From positions 217,117,396 to 217,181,395 of the forward strand of contig OY986438.1 of NCBI GenBank assembly GCA_963920525.1: a stretch of DNA of 64,000 nucleotides, read 5' to 3'. Positions 10,142 to 24,251 of the stretch are shown here, one piece after another (positions within the stretch are counted from its first letter, which is position 1; every line of letters begins with the position of its first letter). The position numbers were made by a program, and so were the translations under genes. Source of the DNA: Dichetophora obliterata. Taxonomy: Eukaryota > Arthropoda > Insecta > Diptera > Sciomyzidae. A model generated the notes under the pieces. That model searched no databases and was not told where the DNA came from. It saw only the letters and a program-made list of their open reading frames with translations.

Positions 10142-12392
10142 GGTGCTCATTTTAATGCATGAATCGTCCTTATCTGATATGTAGTTTTTATTTTAGAAAA
10201 TAAATAAAAAAAAAATAAAAATTGACAAAAAAGGGCACATGAAATTAACATGAAATCTCATTTTTAAAATTATTTTAAGGATACAGTCTTGTGGGCAGTA
10301 GCTTAAGGAACATTTTGATGCATAAATCGTCCTTTTATGATGTATGGTTTAGAAGTTATGGCTAAAAAATCAAAAAAATCGCAAAAAACCACGTCAAAAA
10401 CTATGATTCATGTAAAAAATTTTAACTAAGATTCTTGAAAAAAAATCACATTCCAGAAAACTTTTTTCCGAATTTGCAGTCTTGTGTATATATGTATTAG
10501 AAACAATTTGGTGTATAAATCGTCCTTGTAGGATGTATGGTTTGCGAGTTATGACGGAAAAAGCACATGTTTTTGGCCAGCTTTCACTCCAAAAAGTGTT
10601 CTACAACTCCTAAACTACAAGAGATAGAGCAAACGGCATTTGGACAAAGGAGTATCCCTTCTTAAGGACGAGGACCTGGTGCTCATTTTAATGCATGAAT
10701 CGTCCTTATCTGATATGTAGTTTTTATTTTAGAAAATAAATAAAAAAAATAAAAATTGACAAAAAAGGGCACATGAAATTAACATGAAATCTAATTTTTA
10801 AAATTATTTTAAGGATACAGTCTTGTGGGCAGTAGCTTAAGGAACATTTTGATGCATAAATCGTCCTTTTATGATGTATGGTTTAGAAGTTATGGCTAAA
10901 AAATCAAAAAAATCGCAAAAAACCACGTCAAAAACTATGATTCATGTAAAAAATTTTAACTAAGATTCTTGAAAAAAAATCACATTCCAGAAAACTTTTT
11001 TCCGAATTTGCAGTCTTGTGTATATATGTATTAGAAACAATTTGGTGTATAAATCGTCCTTGTAGGATGTATGGTTTGGGAGTTATGACGGAAAAAGCAC
11101 ATGTTTTTGGCCAGCTTTCACTCCAAAAAGTGTTCTACAACTCCTAAACTACAAGAGATAGAGCAAACGGCATTTGGACAAAGGAGTATCCCTTCTTAAG
11201 GACGAGGACCTGGTGCTCTTCCTGGCCAGCTTTCACTCCAAAAAGTGTTCTACAACTCCTAAACTACAAGAGATAGAGCAAACGGCATTTGGACAAAGGA
11301 GTATCCCTTCTTAAGGACGAGGACCTGGTGCTCATTTTAATGCATGAATCGTCCTTATCTGATATGTAGTTTTTATTTTAGAAAATAAATAAAAAAAATA
11401 AAAATTGACAAAAAAGGGCACATGAAATTAACATGAAATCTAATTTTTAAAATTATTTTAAGGATACAGTCTTGTGGGCAGTAGCTTAAGGAACATTTTG
11501 ATGCATAAATCGTCCTTTTATGATGTATGGTTTAGAAGTTATGGCTAAAAAATCAAAAAAATCGCAAAAAACCACGTCAAAAACTATGATTCATGTAAAA
11601 AATTTTAACTAAGATTCTTGAAAAAAAATCAAAATCCAGAAAACTTTTTTCTGAATATGCAGTCTTGTGTATATATGTATTAGAAACAATTTGGTGTATA
11701 AATCGTCCTTGTAGGATGTATGGTTTGCGAGTTATGACGGAAAAAGCACATGTTTTTGGCCAGCTTCCACTCCAAAAAGTGTTCTACAACTCCTAACTAC
11801 AAGAGATAGAGCAAACGGCATTTGGACAAAGGAGTATCCCTTCTTAAGGACGAGGACCTGGTGCTCATTTTAATGCATGAATCGTCCTTATCTGATATGT
11901 AGTTTTTATTTTAGAAAATAAATAAAAAAAATAAAAATTGACAAAAAAGGGCACATGAAATTAACATGAAATCTAATTTTTAAAATTATTTTAAGGATAC
12001 AGTCTTGTGGGCAGTAGCTTAAGGAACATTTTGATGCATAAATCGTCCTTTTATGATGTATGGTTTAGAAGTTATGGCTAAAAAATCAAAAAAATCGCAA
12101 AAAACCACGTCAAAAACTATGATTCATGTAAAAAATTTTAACTAAGATTCTTGAAAAAAAATCAAAATCCAGAAAAGTTTTTTCTGAATATGCAGTCTTG
12201 TGTATATATGTATTAGAAACAATTTGGTGTATAAATCGTCCTTGTAGGATGTATGGTTTGCGAGTTATGACGGAAAAAGCACATGTTTTTGGCCAGCTTC
12301 CACTCCAAAAAGTGTTCTACAACTCCTAACTACAAGAGATAGAGCAAACGGCATTTGGACAAAGGAGTATCCCTTCTTAAGGACGAGGACCT
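10142..12392. repeat. five-unit block, second occurrence
   Basis: Partner of 5226-7474, with the same unit order including the 115-bp relic at 11212-11326. In copy 2 of the 12.9-kb repeat the counterpart begins at 23067, but only the first three units survive: after the relic at 24137 the array jumps to a unit of the 7475/20400 type. The unit following this block (12393-12925) has private changes, CACATAATATTTACATG and GAAAAATAATC. Confidence 0.75.
11212..11326. repeat. 115-bp relic unit
   Basis: Same GGTGCTCTTCCTGGCCAGC junction as at 6294. It follows the 534-bp unit at 10678 and precedes a CAAAATCC-type unit at 11327. Confidence 0.92.
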
Positions 12393-12925
12393 GGTGCTCA
12401 TTTTAATGCATGAATCGTCCTTATCTGATATGTAGTTTTTATTTTAGAAAATAAATAAAAAAAATAAAAATTGACAAAAAAGGGCACATAATATTTACAT
12501 GAAATCTAATTTTTAAAATTATTTTAAGGATACAGTCTTGTGGGCAGTAGCTTAAGGAACATTTTGATGCATAAATCGTCCTTTTATGATGTATGGTTTA
12601 GAAGTTATGGCTAAAAAATCAAAAAAATCGCAAAAAACCACGTCAAAAACTATGATTCATGTAAAAAATTTTAACTAAGATTCTTGAAAAATAATCAAAA
12701 TCCAGAAAACTTTTTTCTGAATATGCAGTCTTGTGTATATATGTATTAGAAACAATTTGGTGTATAAATCGTCCTTGTAGGATGTATGGTTTGCGAGTTA
12801 TGACGGAAAAAGCACATGTTTTTGGCCAGCTTCCACTCCAAAAAGTGTTCTACAACTCCTAACTACAAGAGATAGAGCAAACGGCATTTGGACAAAGGAG
12901 TATCCCTTCTTAAGGACGAGGACCT

Positions 12926-13438
12926 GGTGCTCATTTTAATGCATGAATCGTCCTTATCTGATATGTAGTTTTTATTTTAGAAAATAAATAAAAAAAATAA
13001 AAATTGACAAAAAAGGGCACATGAAATTAACATGAAATCTAATTTTTAAAATTATTTTAAGGATACAGTCTTGTGGGCAGTAGCTTAAGGAACATTTTGA
13101 TGCATAAATCGTCCTTTTATGATGTCAAAATCAAAAAAATCGCAAAAAACCACGTCAAGAACTATGATTCATGTAAAAAATTTTAACTAAGATTCTTGAA
13201 AAAAAATCACATTCCAGAAAACTTTTTTCCGAATTTGCAGTCTTGTGTATATATGTATTAGAAACAATTTGGTGTATAAATCGTCCTTGTAGGATGTATG
13301 GTTTGGGAGTTATGACGGAAAAAGCACATGTTTTTGGCCAGCTTTCACTCCAAAAAGTGTTCTACAACTCCTAAACTACAAGAGATAGAGCAAACGGCAT
13401 TTGGACAAAGGAGTATCCCTTCTTAAGGACGAGGACCT
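12926..13438. repeat. 513-bp deletion unit
   Basis: Copy-2 partner of the unit at 1. It shares the 21-bp loss and the private CAAGAACTAT variant near 13156. Confidence 0.88.
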
Positions 13439-14504
13439 GGTGCTCATTTTAATGCATGAATCGTCCTTATCTGATATGTAGTTTTTATTTTAGAAAATAA
13501 ATAAAAAAAATAAAAATTGACAAAAAATGGCACATGAAATTAACATGAAATCTAATTTTTAAAATTATTTTAAGGATACAGTCTTGTGGGCAGTAGCTTA
13601 AGGAACATTTTGATGCATAAATCGTTATTTTATGATGTATGGTTTAGAAGTTATGGCTAAAAAATCAAAAAAATCGCAAAAAACCACGTCAAAAACTATG
13701 ATTCATGTAAAAAATTTTAACTAAGATTCTTGAAAAAAAATCACATTCCAGAAAACTTTTTTCTGAATTTGCAGTCTTGTGTATATATGTATTAGAAACA
13801 ATTTGGTGTATAAATCGTCCTTGTAGGATGTATGGTTTGCGAGTTATGACGGAAAAAGCACATGTTTTTGGCCAGCTTCCACTCCAAAAAGTGTTCTACA
13901 ACTCCTAACTACAAGAGATAGAGCAAACGGCATTTGGACAAAGGAGTATCCCTTCTTAAGGACGAGGACCTGGTGCTCATTTTAATGCATGAATCGTCCT
14001 TATCTGATATGTAGTTTTTATTTTAGAAAATAAATAAAAAAAATAAAAATTGACAAAAAATGGCACATGAAATTAACATGAAATCTAATTTTTAAAATTA
14101 TTTTAAGGATACAGTCTTGTGGGCAGTAGCTTAAGGAACATTTTGATGCATAAATCGTCCTTTTATGATGTATGGTTTAGAAGTTATGGCTAAAAAATAA
14201 AAAAAATCGCAAAAAACCACGTCAAAAACTATGATTCATGTAAAAAATTTTAACTAAGATTCTTGAAAAAAAATCACATTCCAGAAAACTTTTTTCTGAA
14301 TTTGCAGTCTTGTGTATATATGTATTAGAAACAATTTGGTGTATAAATCGTCCTTGTAGGATGTATGGTTTGGGAGTTATGACGGAAAAAGCACATGTTT
14401 TTGGCCAGCTTCCACTCCAAAAAGTGTTCTACAACTCCTAACTACAAGAGATAGAGCAAACGGCATTTGGACAAAGGAGTATCCTTTCTTAAGTACGAGG
14501 ACCT

Positions 14505-15017
14505 GGTGCTCATTTTGATGCATGAATCGTCCTTATCTGATATGTAGTTTTTATTTTAGAAAATAAATAAAAAAAATAAAAATTGACAAAAAAGGGCACA
14601 TGAAATTAACATGAAATCTAATTTTTAAAATTATTTTAAGGATACAGTCTTGTGGGCAGTAGCTTAAGGAACATTTTGATGCATAAATCGTCCTTTTATG
14701 ATGTCAAAATCAAAAAAATCGCAAAAAACCACGTCAAAAACTATGATTCATGTAAAAAATTTTAACTAAGATTCTTGAAAAAAAATCACATTCCAGAAAA
14801 CTTTTTTCCGAATTTGCAGTCTTGTGTATATATGTATTAGAAACAATTTGGTGTATAAATCGTCCTTGTAGGATGTATGGTTTGGGAGTTATGACGGAAA
14901 AAGCACATGTTTTTGGCCAGCTTTCACTCCAAAAAGTGTTCTACAACTCCTAAACTACAAGAGATAGAGCAAACGGCATTTGGACAAAGGAGTATCCCTT
15001 CTTAAGGACGAGGACCT
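14505..15017. repeat. 513-bp deletion unit
   Basis: Copy-2 partner of the unit at 1580, with the TTTTGATGCATG start and the 21-bp segment-B loss. Confidence 0.88.
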
Positions 15018-15505
15018 GGTGCTCATTTTAATGCATGAATCGTCCTTATCTGATATGTAGTTTTTATTTTAGAAAATAAATAAAAAAAATAAAAATTGAC
15101 AAAAAAGGGCACATGAAATTAACATGAAATCTTAAGGAACATTTTGATGCATAAATCGTCCTTTTATGATGTATGGTTTAGAAGTTATGGCTAAAAAATA
15201 AAAAAAATCGCAAAAAACCACGTCAAAAACTATGATTCATGTAAAAAATTTTAACTAAGATTCTTGAAAAAAAATCACATTCCAGAAAACTTTTTTCTGA
15301 ATTTGCAGTCTTGTGTATATATGTATTAGAAACAATTTGGTGTATAAATCGTCCTTGTAGGATGTATGGTTTGGGAGTTATGACGGAAAAAGCACATGTT
15401 TTTGGCCAGCTTCCACTCCAAAAAGTGTTCTACAACTCCTAACTACAAGAGATAGAGCAAACGGCATTTGGACAAAGGAGTATCCTTTCTTAAGTACGAG
15501 GACCT
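15018..15505. repeat. 488-bp deletion unit, copy 2
   Basis: Exact structural partner of the unit at 2093, with the same 45-bp loss near 15131, carried along by the 12.9-kb duplication. Confidence 0.9.
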
Positions 15506-16018
15506 GGTGCTCATTTTGATGCATGAATCGTCCTTATCTGATATGTAGTTTTTATTTTAGAAAATAAATAAAAAAAATAAAAATTGACAAAAAAGGGCAC
15601 ATGAAATTAACATGAAATCTAATTTTTAAAATTATTTTAAGGATACAGTCTTGTGGGCAGTAGCTTAAGGAACATTTTGATGCATAAATCGTCCTTTTAT
15701 GATGTCAAAATCAAAAAAATCGCAAAAAACCACGTCAAAAACTATGATTCATGTAAAAAATTTTAACTAAGATTCTTGAAAAAAAATCACATTCCAGAAA
15801 ACTTTTTTCCGAATTTGCAGTCTTGTGTATATATGTATTAGAAACAATTTGGTGTATAAATCGTCCTTGTAGGATGTATGGTTTGGGAGTTATGACGGAA
15901 AAAGCACATGTTTTTGGCCAGCTTTCACTCCAAAAAGTGTTCTACAACTCCTAAACTACAAGAGATAGAGCAAACGGCATTTGGACAAAGGAGTATCCCT
16001 TCTTAAGGACGAGGACCT
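15506..16018. repeat. 513-bp deletion unit
   Basis: Copy-2 partner of the unit at 2581. It is the last 513-bp unit in the window; none occurs to the right of 16018. Confidence 0.88.
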
Positions 16019-19000
16019 GGTGCTCATTTTAATGCATGAATCGTCCTTATCTGATATGTAGTTTTTATTTTAGAAAATAAATAAAAAAAATAAAAATTGA
16101 CAAAAAAGGGCACATGAAATTAACATGAAATCTAATTTTTAAAATTATTTTAAGGATACAGTCTTGTGGGCAGTAGCTTAAGGAACATTTTGATGCATAA
16201 ATCGTCCTTTTATGATGTATGGTTTAGAAGTTATGGCTAAAAAATCAAAAAAATCGCAAAAAACCACGTCAAAAACTATGATTCATGTAAAAAATTTTAA
16301 CTAAGATTCTTGAAAAAAAATCAAAATCCAGAAAACTTTTTTCTGAATATGCAGTCTTGTGTATATATGTATTAGAAACAATTTGGTGTATAAATCGTCC
16401 TTGTAGGATGTATGGTTTGCGAGTTATGACGGAAAAAGCACATGTTTTTGGCCAGCTTCCACTCCAAAAAGTGTTCTACAACTCCTAACTACAAGAGATA
16501 GAGCAAACGGCATTTGGACAAAGGAGTATCCCTTCTTAAGGACGAGGACCTGGTGCTCATTTTAATGCATGAATCGTCCTTATCTGATATGTAGTTTTTA
16601 TTTTAGAAAATAAATAAAAAAAATAAAAATTGACAAAAAAGGGCACATGAAATTAACATGAAATCTAATTTTTAAAATTATTTTAAGGATACAGTCTTGT
16701 GGGCAGTAGCTTAAGGAACATTTTGATGCATAAATCGTTATTTTATGATGTATGGTTTAGAAGTTATGGCTAAAAAATCAAAAAAATCGCAAAAAACCAC
16801 GTCAAAAACTATGATTCATGTAAAAAATTTTAACTAAGATTCTTGAAAAAAAATCACATTCCAGAAAACTTTTTTCTGAATTTGCAGTCTTGTGTATATA
16901 TGTATTAGAAACAATTTGGTGTATAAATCGTCCTTGTAGGATGTATGGTTTGCGAGTTATGACGGAAAAAGCACATGTTTTTGGCCAGCTTCCACTCCAA
17001 AAAGTGTTCTACAACTCCTAACTACAAGAGATAGAGCAAACGGCATTTGGACAAAGGAGTATCCCTTCTTAAGGACGAGGACCTGGTGCTCATTTTAATG
17101 CATGAATCGTCCTTATCTGATATGTAGTTTTTATTTTAGAAAATAAATAAAAAAAATAAAAATTGACAAAAAATGGCACATGAAATTAACATGAAATCTA
17201 ATTTTTAAAATTATTTTAAGGATACAGTCTTGTGGGCAGTAGCTTAAGGAACATTTTGATGCATAAATCGTCCTTTTATGATGTATGGTTTAGAAGTTAT
17301 GGCTAAACAATAAAAAAAATCGCAAAAAACCACGTCAAAAACTATGATTCATGTAAAAAATTTTAACTAAGATTCTTGAAAAAAAATCAAAATCCAGAAA
17401 ACTTTTTTCTGAATTTGCAGTCTTGTGTATATATGTATTAGAAACAATTTGGTGTATAAATCGTCCTTGTAGGATGTATGGTTTGCGAGTTATGACGGAA
17501 AAAGCACATGTTTTTGGCCAGCTTCCACTCCAAAAAGTGTTCTACAACTCCTAACTACAAGAGATAGAGCAAACGGCATTTGGACAAAGGAGTATCCCTT
17601 CTTAAGGACGAGGACCTGGTGCTCATTTTAATGCATGAATCGTCCTTATCTGATATGTAGTTTTTATTTTAGAAAATAAATAAAAAAAATAAAAATTGAC
17701 AAAAAAGGGCACATCAAATTAACATGAAATCTAATTTTTAAAATTATTTTAAGGATACAGTCTTGTGGGCAGTAGGTTAAGGAACATTTTGATGCATAAA
17801 TCGTCCTTTTATGATGTATGGTTTAGAAGTTATGGCTAAAAAATAAAAAAAATCGCAAAAAACCACGTCAAAAACTATGATTCATGTAAAAAATTTTAAC
17901 TAAGATTCTTGAAAAAAAATCACATTCCAGAAAACTTTTTTCTGAATTTGCAGTCTTGTGTATATATGTATTAGAAACAATTTGGTGTATAAATCGTCCT
18001 TGTAGGATGTATGGTTTGCGAGTTATGACGGAAAAAGCACATGTTTTTGGCCAGCTTCCACTCCAAAAAGTGTTCTACAACTCCTAACTACAAGAGATAG
18101 AGCAAACGGCATTTGGACAAAGGAGTATCCCTTCTTAAGGACGAGGACCTGGTGCTCATTTTAATGCATGAATCGTCCTTATCTGATATGTAGTTTTTAT
18201 TTTAGAAAATAAATAAAAAAAATAAAAATTGACAAAAAAGGGCACATGAAATTAACATGAAATCTAATTTTTAAAATTATTTTAAGGATACAGTCTTGTG
18301 GGCAGTAGCTTAAGGAACATTTTGATGCATAAATCGTCCTTTTATGATGTATGGTTTAGAAGTTATGGCTAAAAAATCAAAAAAATCGCAAAAAACCACG
18401 TCAAAAACTATGATTCATGTAAAAAATTTTAACTAAGATTCTTGAAAAAAAATCACATTCCAGAAAACTTTTTTCCGAATTTGCAGTCTTGTGTATATAT
18501 GTATTAGAAACAATTTGGTGTATAAATCGTCCTTGTAGGATGTATGGTTTGCGAGTTATGACGGAAAAAGCACATGTTTTTGGCCAGCTTTCACTCCAAA
18601 AAGTGTTCTACAACTCCTAAACTACAAGAGATAGAGCAAACGGCATTTGGACAAAGGAGTATCCCTTCTTAAGGACGAGGACCTGGTGCTCATTTTAATG
18701 CATGAATCGTCCTTATCTGATATGTAGTTTTTATTTTAGAAAATAAATAAAAAAAATAAAAATTGACAAAAAAGGGCACATGAAATTAACATGAAATCTA
18801 ATTTTTAAAATTATTTTAAGGATACAGTCTTGTGGGCAGTAGCTTAAGGAACATTTTGATGCATAAATCGTCCTTTTATGATGTATGGTTTAGAAGTTAT
18901 GGCTAAAAAATCAAAAAAATCGCAAAAAACCACGTCAAAAACTATGATTCATGTAAAAAATTTTAACTAAGATTCTTGAAAAAAAATCACATTCCAGAAA

Positions 19001-19218
19001 ACTTTTTTCCGAATTTGCAGTCTTGTGTATATATGTATTAGAAACAATTTGGTGTATAAATCGTCCTTGTAGGATGTATGGTTTGGGAGTTATGACGGAA
19101 AAAGCACATGTTTTTGGCCAGCTTTCACTCCAAAAAGTGTTCTACAACTCCTAAACTACAAGAGATAGAGCAAACGGCATTTGGACAAAGGAGTATCCCT
19201 TCTTAAGGACGAGGACCT

Positions 19219-19333
19219 GGTGCTCTTCCTGGCCAGCTTTCACTCCAAAAAGTGTTCTACAACTCCTAAACTACAAGAGATAGAGCAAACGGCATTTGGA
19301 CAAAGGAGTATCCCTTCTTAAGGACGAGGACCT
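19219..19333. repeat. 115-bp relic unit
   Basis: Copy-2 partner of 6294-6408, at exactly +12,925. Confidence 0.92.
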
Positions 19334-22300
19334 GGTGCTCATTTTAATGCATGAATCGTCCTTATCTGATATGTAGTTTTTATTTTAGAAAATAAATAAA
19401 AAAAATAAAAATTGACAAAAAAGGGCACATGAAATTAACATGAAATCTAATTTTTAAAATTATTTTAAGGATACAGTCTTGTGGGCAGTAGCTTAAGGAA
19501 CATTTTGATGCATAAATCGTCCTTTTATGATGTATGGTTTAGAAGTTATGGCTAAAAAATCAAAAAAATCGCAAAAAACCACGTCAAAAACTATGATTCA
19601 TGTAAAAAATTTTAACTAAGATTCTTGAAAAAAAATCAAAATCCAGAAAACTTTTTTCTGAATATGCAGTCTTGTGTATATATGTATTAGAAACAATTTG
19701 GTGTATAAATCGTCCTTGTAGGATGTATGGTTTGCGAGTTATGACGGAAAAAGCACATGTTTTTGGCCAGCTTCCACTCCAAAAAGTGTTCTACAACTCC
19801 TAACTACAAGAGATAGAGCAAACGGCATTTGGACAAAGGAGTATCCCTTCTTAAGGACGAGGACCTGGTGCTCATTTTAATGCATGAATCGTCCTTATCT
19901 GATATGTAGTTTTTATTTTAGAAAATAAATAAAAAAAATAAAAATTGACAAAAAAGGGCACATGAAATTAACATGAAATCTAATTTTTAAAATTATTTTA
20001 AGGATACAGTCTTGTGGGCAGTAGCTTAAGGAACATTTTGATGCATAAATCGTCTTTTTATGATGTATGGTTTAGAAGTTATGGCTAAAAAATCAAAAAA
20101 ATCGCAAAAAACCACGTCAAAAACTATGATTCATGTAAAAAATTTTAACTAAGATTCTTGAAAAAAAATCAAAATCCAGAAAACTTTTTTCTGAATATGC
20201 AGTCTTGTGTATATATGTATTAGAAACAATTTGGTGTATAAATCGTCCTTGTAGGATGTATGGTTTGCGAGTTATGACGGAAAAAGCACATGTTTTTGGC
20301 CAGCTTCCACTCCAAAAAGTGTTCTACAACTCCTAACTACAAGAGATAGAGCAAACGGCATTTGGACAAAGGAGTATCCCTTCTTAAGGACGAGGACCTG
20401 GTGCTCATTTTAATGCATGAATCGTCCTTATCTGATATGTAGTTTTTATTTTAGAAAATAAATAAAAAAAATAAAAATTGACAAAAAAGGGCACATGAAA
20501 TTAACATGAAATCTAATTTTTAAAATTATTTTAAGGATACAGTCTTGTGGGCAGTAGCTTAAGGAACATTTTGATGCATAAATCGTCCTTTTATGATGTA
20601 TGGTTTAGAAGTTATGGCTAAAAAATCAAAAAAATCGCAAAAAACCACGTCAAAAACTATGATTCATGTAAAAAATTTTAACTAAGATTCTTGAAAAAAA
20701 ATCACATTCCAGAAAACTTTTTTCTGAATTTGCAGTCTTGTGTATATATGTATTAGAAACAATTTGGTGTATAAATCGTCCTTGTAGGATGTATGGTTTG
20801 CGAGTTATGACGGAAAAAGCACATGTTTTTGGCCAGCTTCCACTCCAAAAAGTGTTCTACAACTCCTAACTACAAGAGATAGAGCAAACGGCATTTGGAC
20901 AAAGGAGTATCCCTTCTTAAGGACGAGGACCTGGTGCTCATTTTAATGCATGAATCGTCCTTATCTGATATGTAGTTTTTATTTTAGAAAATAAATAAAA
21001 AAAATAAAAATTGACAAAAAAGGGCACATGAAATTAACATGAAATCTAATTTTTAAAATTATTTTAAGGATACAGTCTTGTGAGCAGTAGCTTAAGGAAC
21101 ATTTTGATGCATAAATCGTCCTTTTATGATGTATGGTTTAGAAGTTATGGCTAAAAAATCAAAAAAATCGCAAAAAACCACGTCAAAAACTATGATTCAT
21201 GTAAAAAATTTTAACTAAGATTCTTGAAAAAAAATCACATTCCAGAAAACTTTTTTCCGAATTTGCAGTCTTGTGTATATATGTATTAGAAACAATTTGG
21301 TGTATAAATCGTCCTTGTAGGATGTATGGTTTGGGAGTTATGACGGAAAAAGCACATGTTTTTGGCCAGCTTCCACTCCAAAAAGTGTTCTACAACTCCT
21401 AAACTACAAGAGATAGAGCAAACGGCATTTGGACAAAGGAGTATCCCTTCTTAAGGACGAGGACCTGGTGCTCATTTTAATGCATGAATCGTCCTTATCT
21501 GATATGTAGTTTTTATTTTAGAAAATAAATAAAAAAAATAAAAATTGACAAAAAAGGGCACATGAAATTAACATGAAATCTAATTTTTAAAATTATTTTA
21601 AGGATACAGTCTTGTGGGCAGTAGCTTAAGGAACATTTTGATGCATAAATCGTCCTTTTATGATGTATGGTTTAGAAGTTATGGCTAAAAAATCAAAAAA
21701 ATCGCAAAAAACCACGTCAAAAACTATGATTCATGTAAAAAATTTTAACTAAGATTCTTGAAAAAAAATCACATTCCAGAAAACTTTTTTCCGAATTTGC
21801 AGTCTTGTGTATATATGTATTAGAAACAATTTGGTGTATAAATCGTCCTTGTAGGATGTATGGTTTGGGAGTTATGACGGAAAAAGCACATGTTTTTGGC
21901 CAGCTTTCACTCCAAAAAGTGTTCTACAACTCCTAAACTACAAGAGATAGAGCAAACGGCATTTGGACAAAGGAGTATCCCTTCTTAAGGACGAGGACCT
22001 GGTGCTCATTTTAATGCATGAATCGTCCTTATCTGATATGTAGTTTTTATTTTAGAAAATAAATAAAAAAAATAAAAATTGACAAAAAAGGGCACATGAA
22101 ATTAACATGAAATCTAATTTTTAAAATTATTTTAAGGATACAGTCTTGTGGGCAGTAGCTTAAGGAACATTTTGATGCATAAATCGTCCTTTTATGATGT
22201 ATGGTTTAGAAGTTATGGCTAAAAAATCAAAAAAATCGCAAAAAACCACGTCAAAAACTATGATTCATGTAAAAAATTTTAACTAAGATTCTTGAAAAAA

Positions 22301-24136
22301 AATCAAAATCCAGAAAACTTTTTTCTGAATATGCAGTCTTGTGTATATATGTATTAGAAACAATTTGGTGTATAAATCGTCCTTGTAGGATGTATGGTTT
22401 GCGAGTTATGACGGAAAAAGCACATGTTTTTGGCCAGCTTCCACTCCAAAAAGTGTTCTACAACTCCTAACTACAAGAGATAGAGCAAACGGCATTTGGA
22501 CAAAGGAGTATCCCTTCTTAAGGACGAGGACCTGGTGCTCATTTTAATGCATGAATCGTCCTTATCTGATATGTAGTTTTTATTTTAGAAAATAAATAAA
22601 AAAAATAAAAATTGACAAAAAAGGGCACATGAAATTAACATGAAATCTAATTTTTAAAATTATTTTAAGGATACAGTCTTGTGGGCAGTAGCTTAAGGAA
22701 CATTTTGATGCATAAATCGTCCTTTTATGATGTATGGTTTAGAAGTTATGGCTAAAAAATCAAAAAAATCGCAAAAAACCACGTCAAAAACTATGATTCA
22801 TGTAAAAAATTTTAACTAAGATTCTTGAAAAAAAATCACATTCCAGAAAACTTTTTTCTGAATTTGCAGTCTTGTGTATATATGTATTAGAAACAATTTG
22901 GTGTATAAATCGTCCTTGTAGGATGTATGGTTTGCGAGTTATGACGGAAAAAGCACATGTTTTTGGCCAGCTTCCACTCCAAAAAGTGTTCTACAACTCC
23001 TAACTACAAGAGATAGAGCAAACGGCATTTGGACAAAGGAGTATCCCTTCTTAAGGACGAGGACCTGGTGCTCATTTTAATGCATGAATCGTCCTTATCT
23101 GATATGTAGTTTTTATTTTAGAAAATAAATAAAAAAAAAATAAAAATTGACAAAAAAGGGCACATGAAATTAACATGAAATCTCATTTTTAAAATTATTT
23201 TAAGGATACAGTCTTGTGGGCAGTAGCTTAAGGAACATTTTGATGCATAAATCGTCCTTTTATGATGTATGGTTTAGAAGTTATGGCTAAAAAATCAAAA
23301 AAATCGCAAAAAACCACGTCAAAAACTATGATTCATGTAAAAAATTTTAACTAAGATTCTTGAAAAAAAATCACATTCCAGAAAACTTTTTTCCGAATTT
23401 GCAGTCTTGTGTATATATGTATTAGAAACAATTTGGTGTATAAATCGTCCTTGTAGGATGTATGGTTTGCGAGTTATGACGGAAAAAGCACATGTTTTTG
23501 GCCAGCTTTCACTCCAAAAAGTGTTCTACAACTCCTAAACTACAAGAGATAGAGCAAACGGCATTTGGACAAAGGAGTATCCCTTCTTAAGGACGAGGAC
23601 CTGGTGCTCATTTTAATGCATGAATCGTCCTTATCTGATATGTAGTTTTTATTTTAGAAAATAAATAAAAAAAATAAAAATTGACAAAAAAGGGCACATG
23701 AAATTAACATGAAATCTAATTTTTAAAATTATTTTAAGGATACAGTCTTGTGGGCAGTAGCTTAAGGAACATTTTGATGCATAAATCGTCCTTTTATGAT
23801 GTATGGTTTAGAAGTTATGGCTAAAAAATCAAAAAAATCGCAAAAAACCACGTCAAAAACTATGATTCATGTAAAAAATTTTAACTAAGATTCTTGAAAA
23901 AAAATCACATTCCAGAAAACTTTTTTCCGAATTTGCAGTCTTGTGTATATATGTATTAGAAACAATTTGGTGTATAAATCGTCCTTGTAGGATGTATGGT
24001 TTGGGAGTTATGACGGAAAAAGCACATGTTTTTGGCCAGCTTTCACTCCAAAAAGTGTTCTACAACTCCTAAACTACAAGAGATAGAGCAAACGGCATTT
24101 GGACAAAGGAGTATCCCTTCTTAAGGACGAGGACCT

Positions 24137-24251
24137 GGTGCTCTTCCTGGCCAGCTTTCACTCCAAAAAGTGTTCTACAACTCCTAAACTACAAGAGATA
24201 GAGCAAACGGCATTTGGACAAAGGAGTATCCCTTCTTAAGGACGAGGACCT
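24137..24251. repeat. 115-bp relic unit at the end of copy 2
   Basis: Copy-2 partner of 11212-11326. Here the following unit (24252) is not the expected 11327 type but the 7475/20400 type, so the right edge of the relic coincides with the end of the copy-2 match. Confidence 0.9.

Larger units (their letters stand above)
1..12925. repeat. 12,925-bp higher-order repeat, copy 1 (26 units)
   Basis: Unit starts are 1, 514, 1047, 1580, 2093, 2581, 3094, 3627, 4160, 4693, 5226, 5760, 6294, 6409, 6942, 7475, 8008, 8542, 9076, 9609, 10142, 10678, 11212, 11327, 11860 and 12393. The length series 513-533-533-513-488-513-533(x4)-534-534-115-533(x3)-534-534-533-533-536-534-115 recurs from 12926 at a constant offset of 12,925. 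Private variants recur at that offset too: CAAGAACTAT near 230, CGTTATTTT in units 514 and 3627, CTAAACAATA near 4384, CACATCAAATT near 4787, GTGAGCAG near 8155 and CTCATTTTT near 10258. The last three units (11327-12925) have no counterpart in copy 2. The left end coincides with the window edge, so the true repeat phase is unknown. Confidence 0.93.
12926..24251. repeat. 12,925-bp higher-order repeat, copy 2 (first 23 units)
   Basis: Unit starts are 12926, 13439, 13972, 14505, 15018, 15506, 16019, 16552, 17085, 17618, 18151, 18685, 19219, 19334, 19867, 20400, 20933, 21467, 22001, 22534, 23067, 23603 and 24137. Each is the copy-1 start plus 12,925. All marker variants I compared agree, including the CGTCTTTTTATG variant (7135 and 20051) and the 10-A tract (10205 and 23130). 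I found no difference, but I did not compare every base. Such identity means a very recent duplication, active gene conversion, or an assembly duplication. After 24251 the match to 11327 onward stops. Confidence 0.93.
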
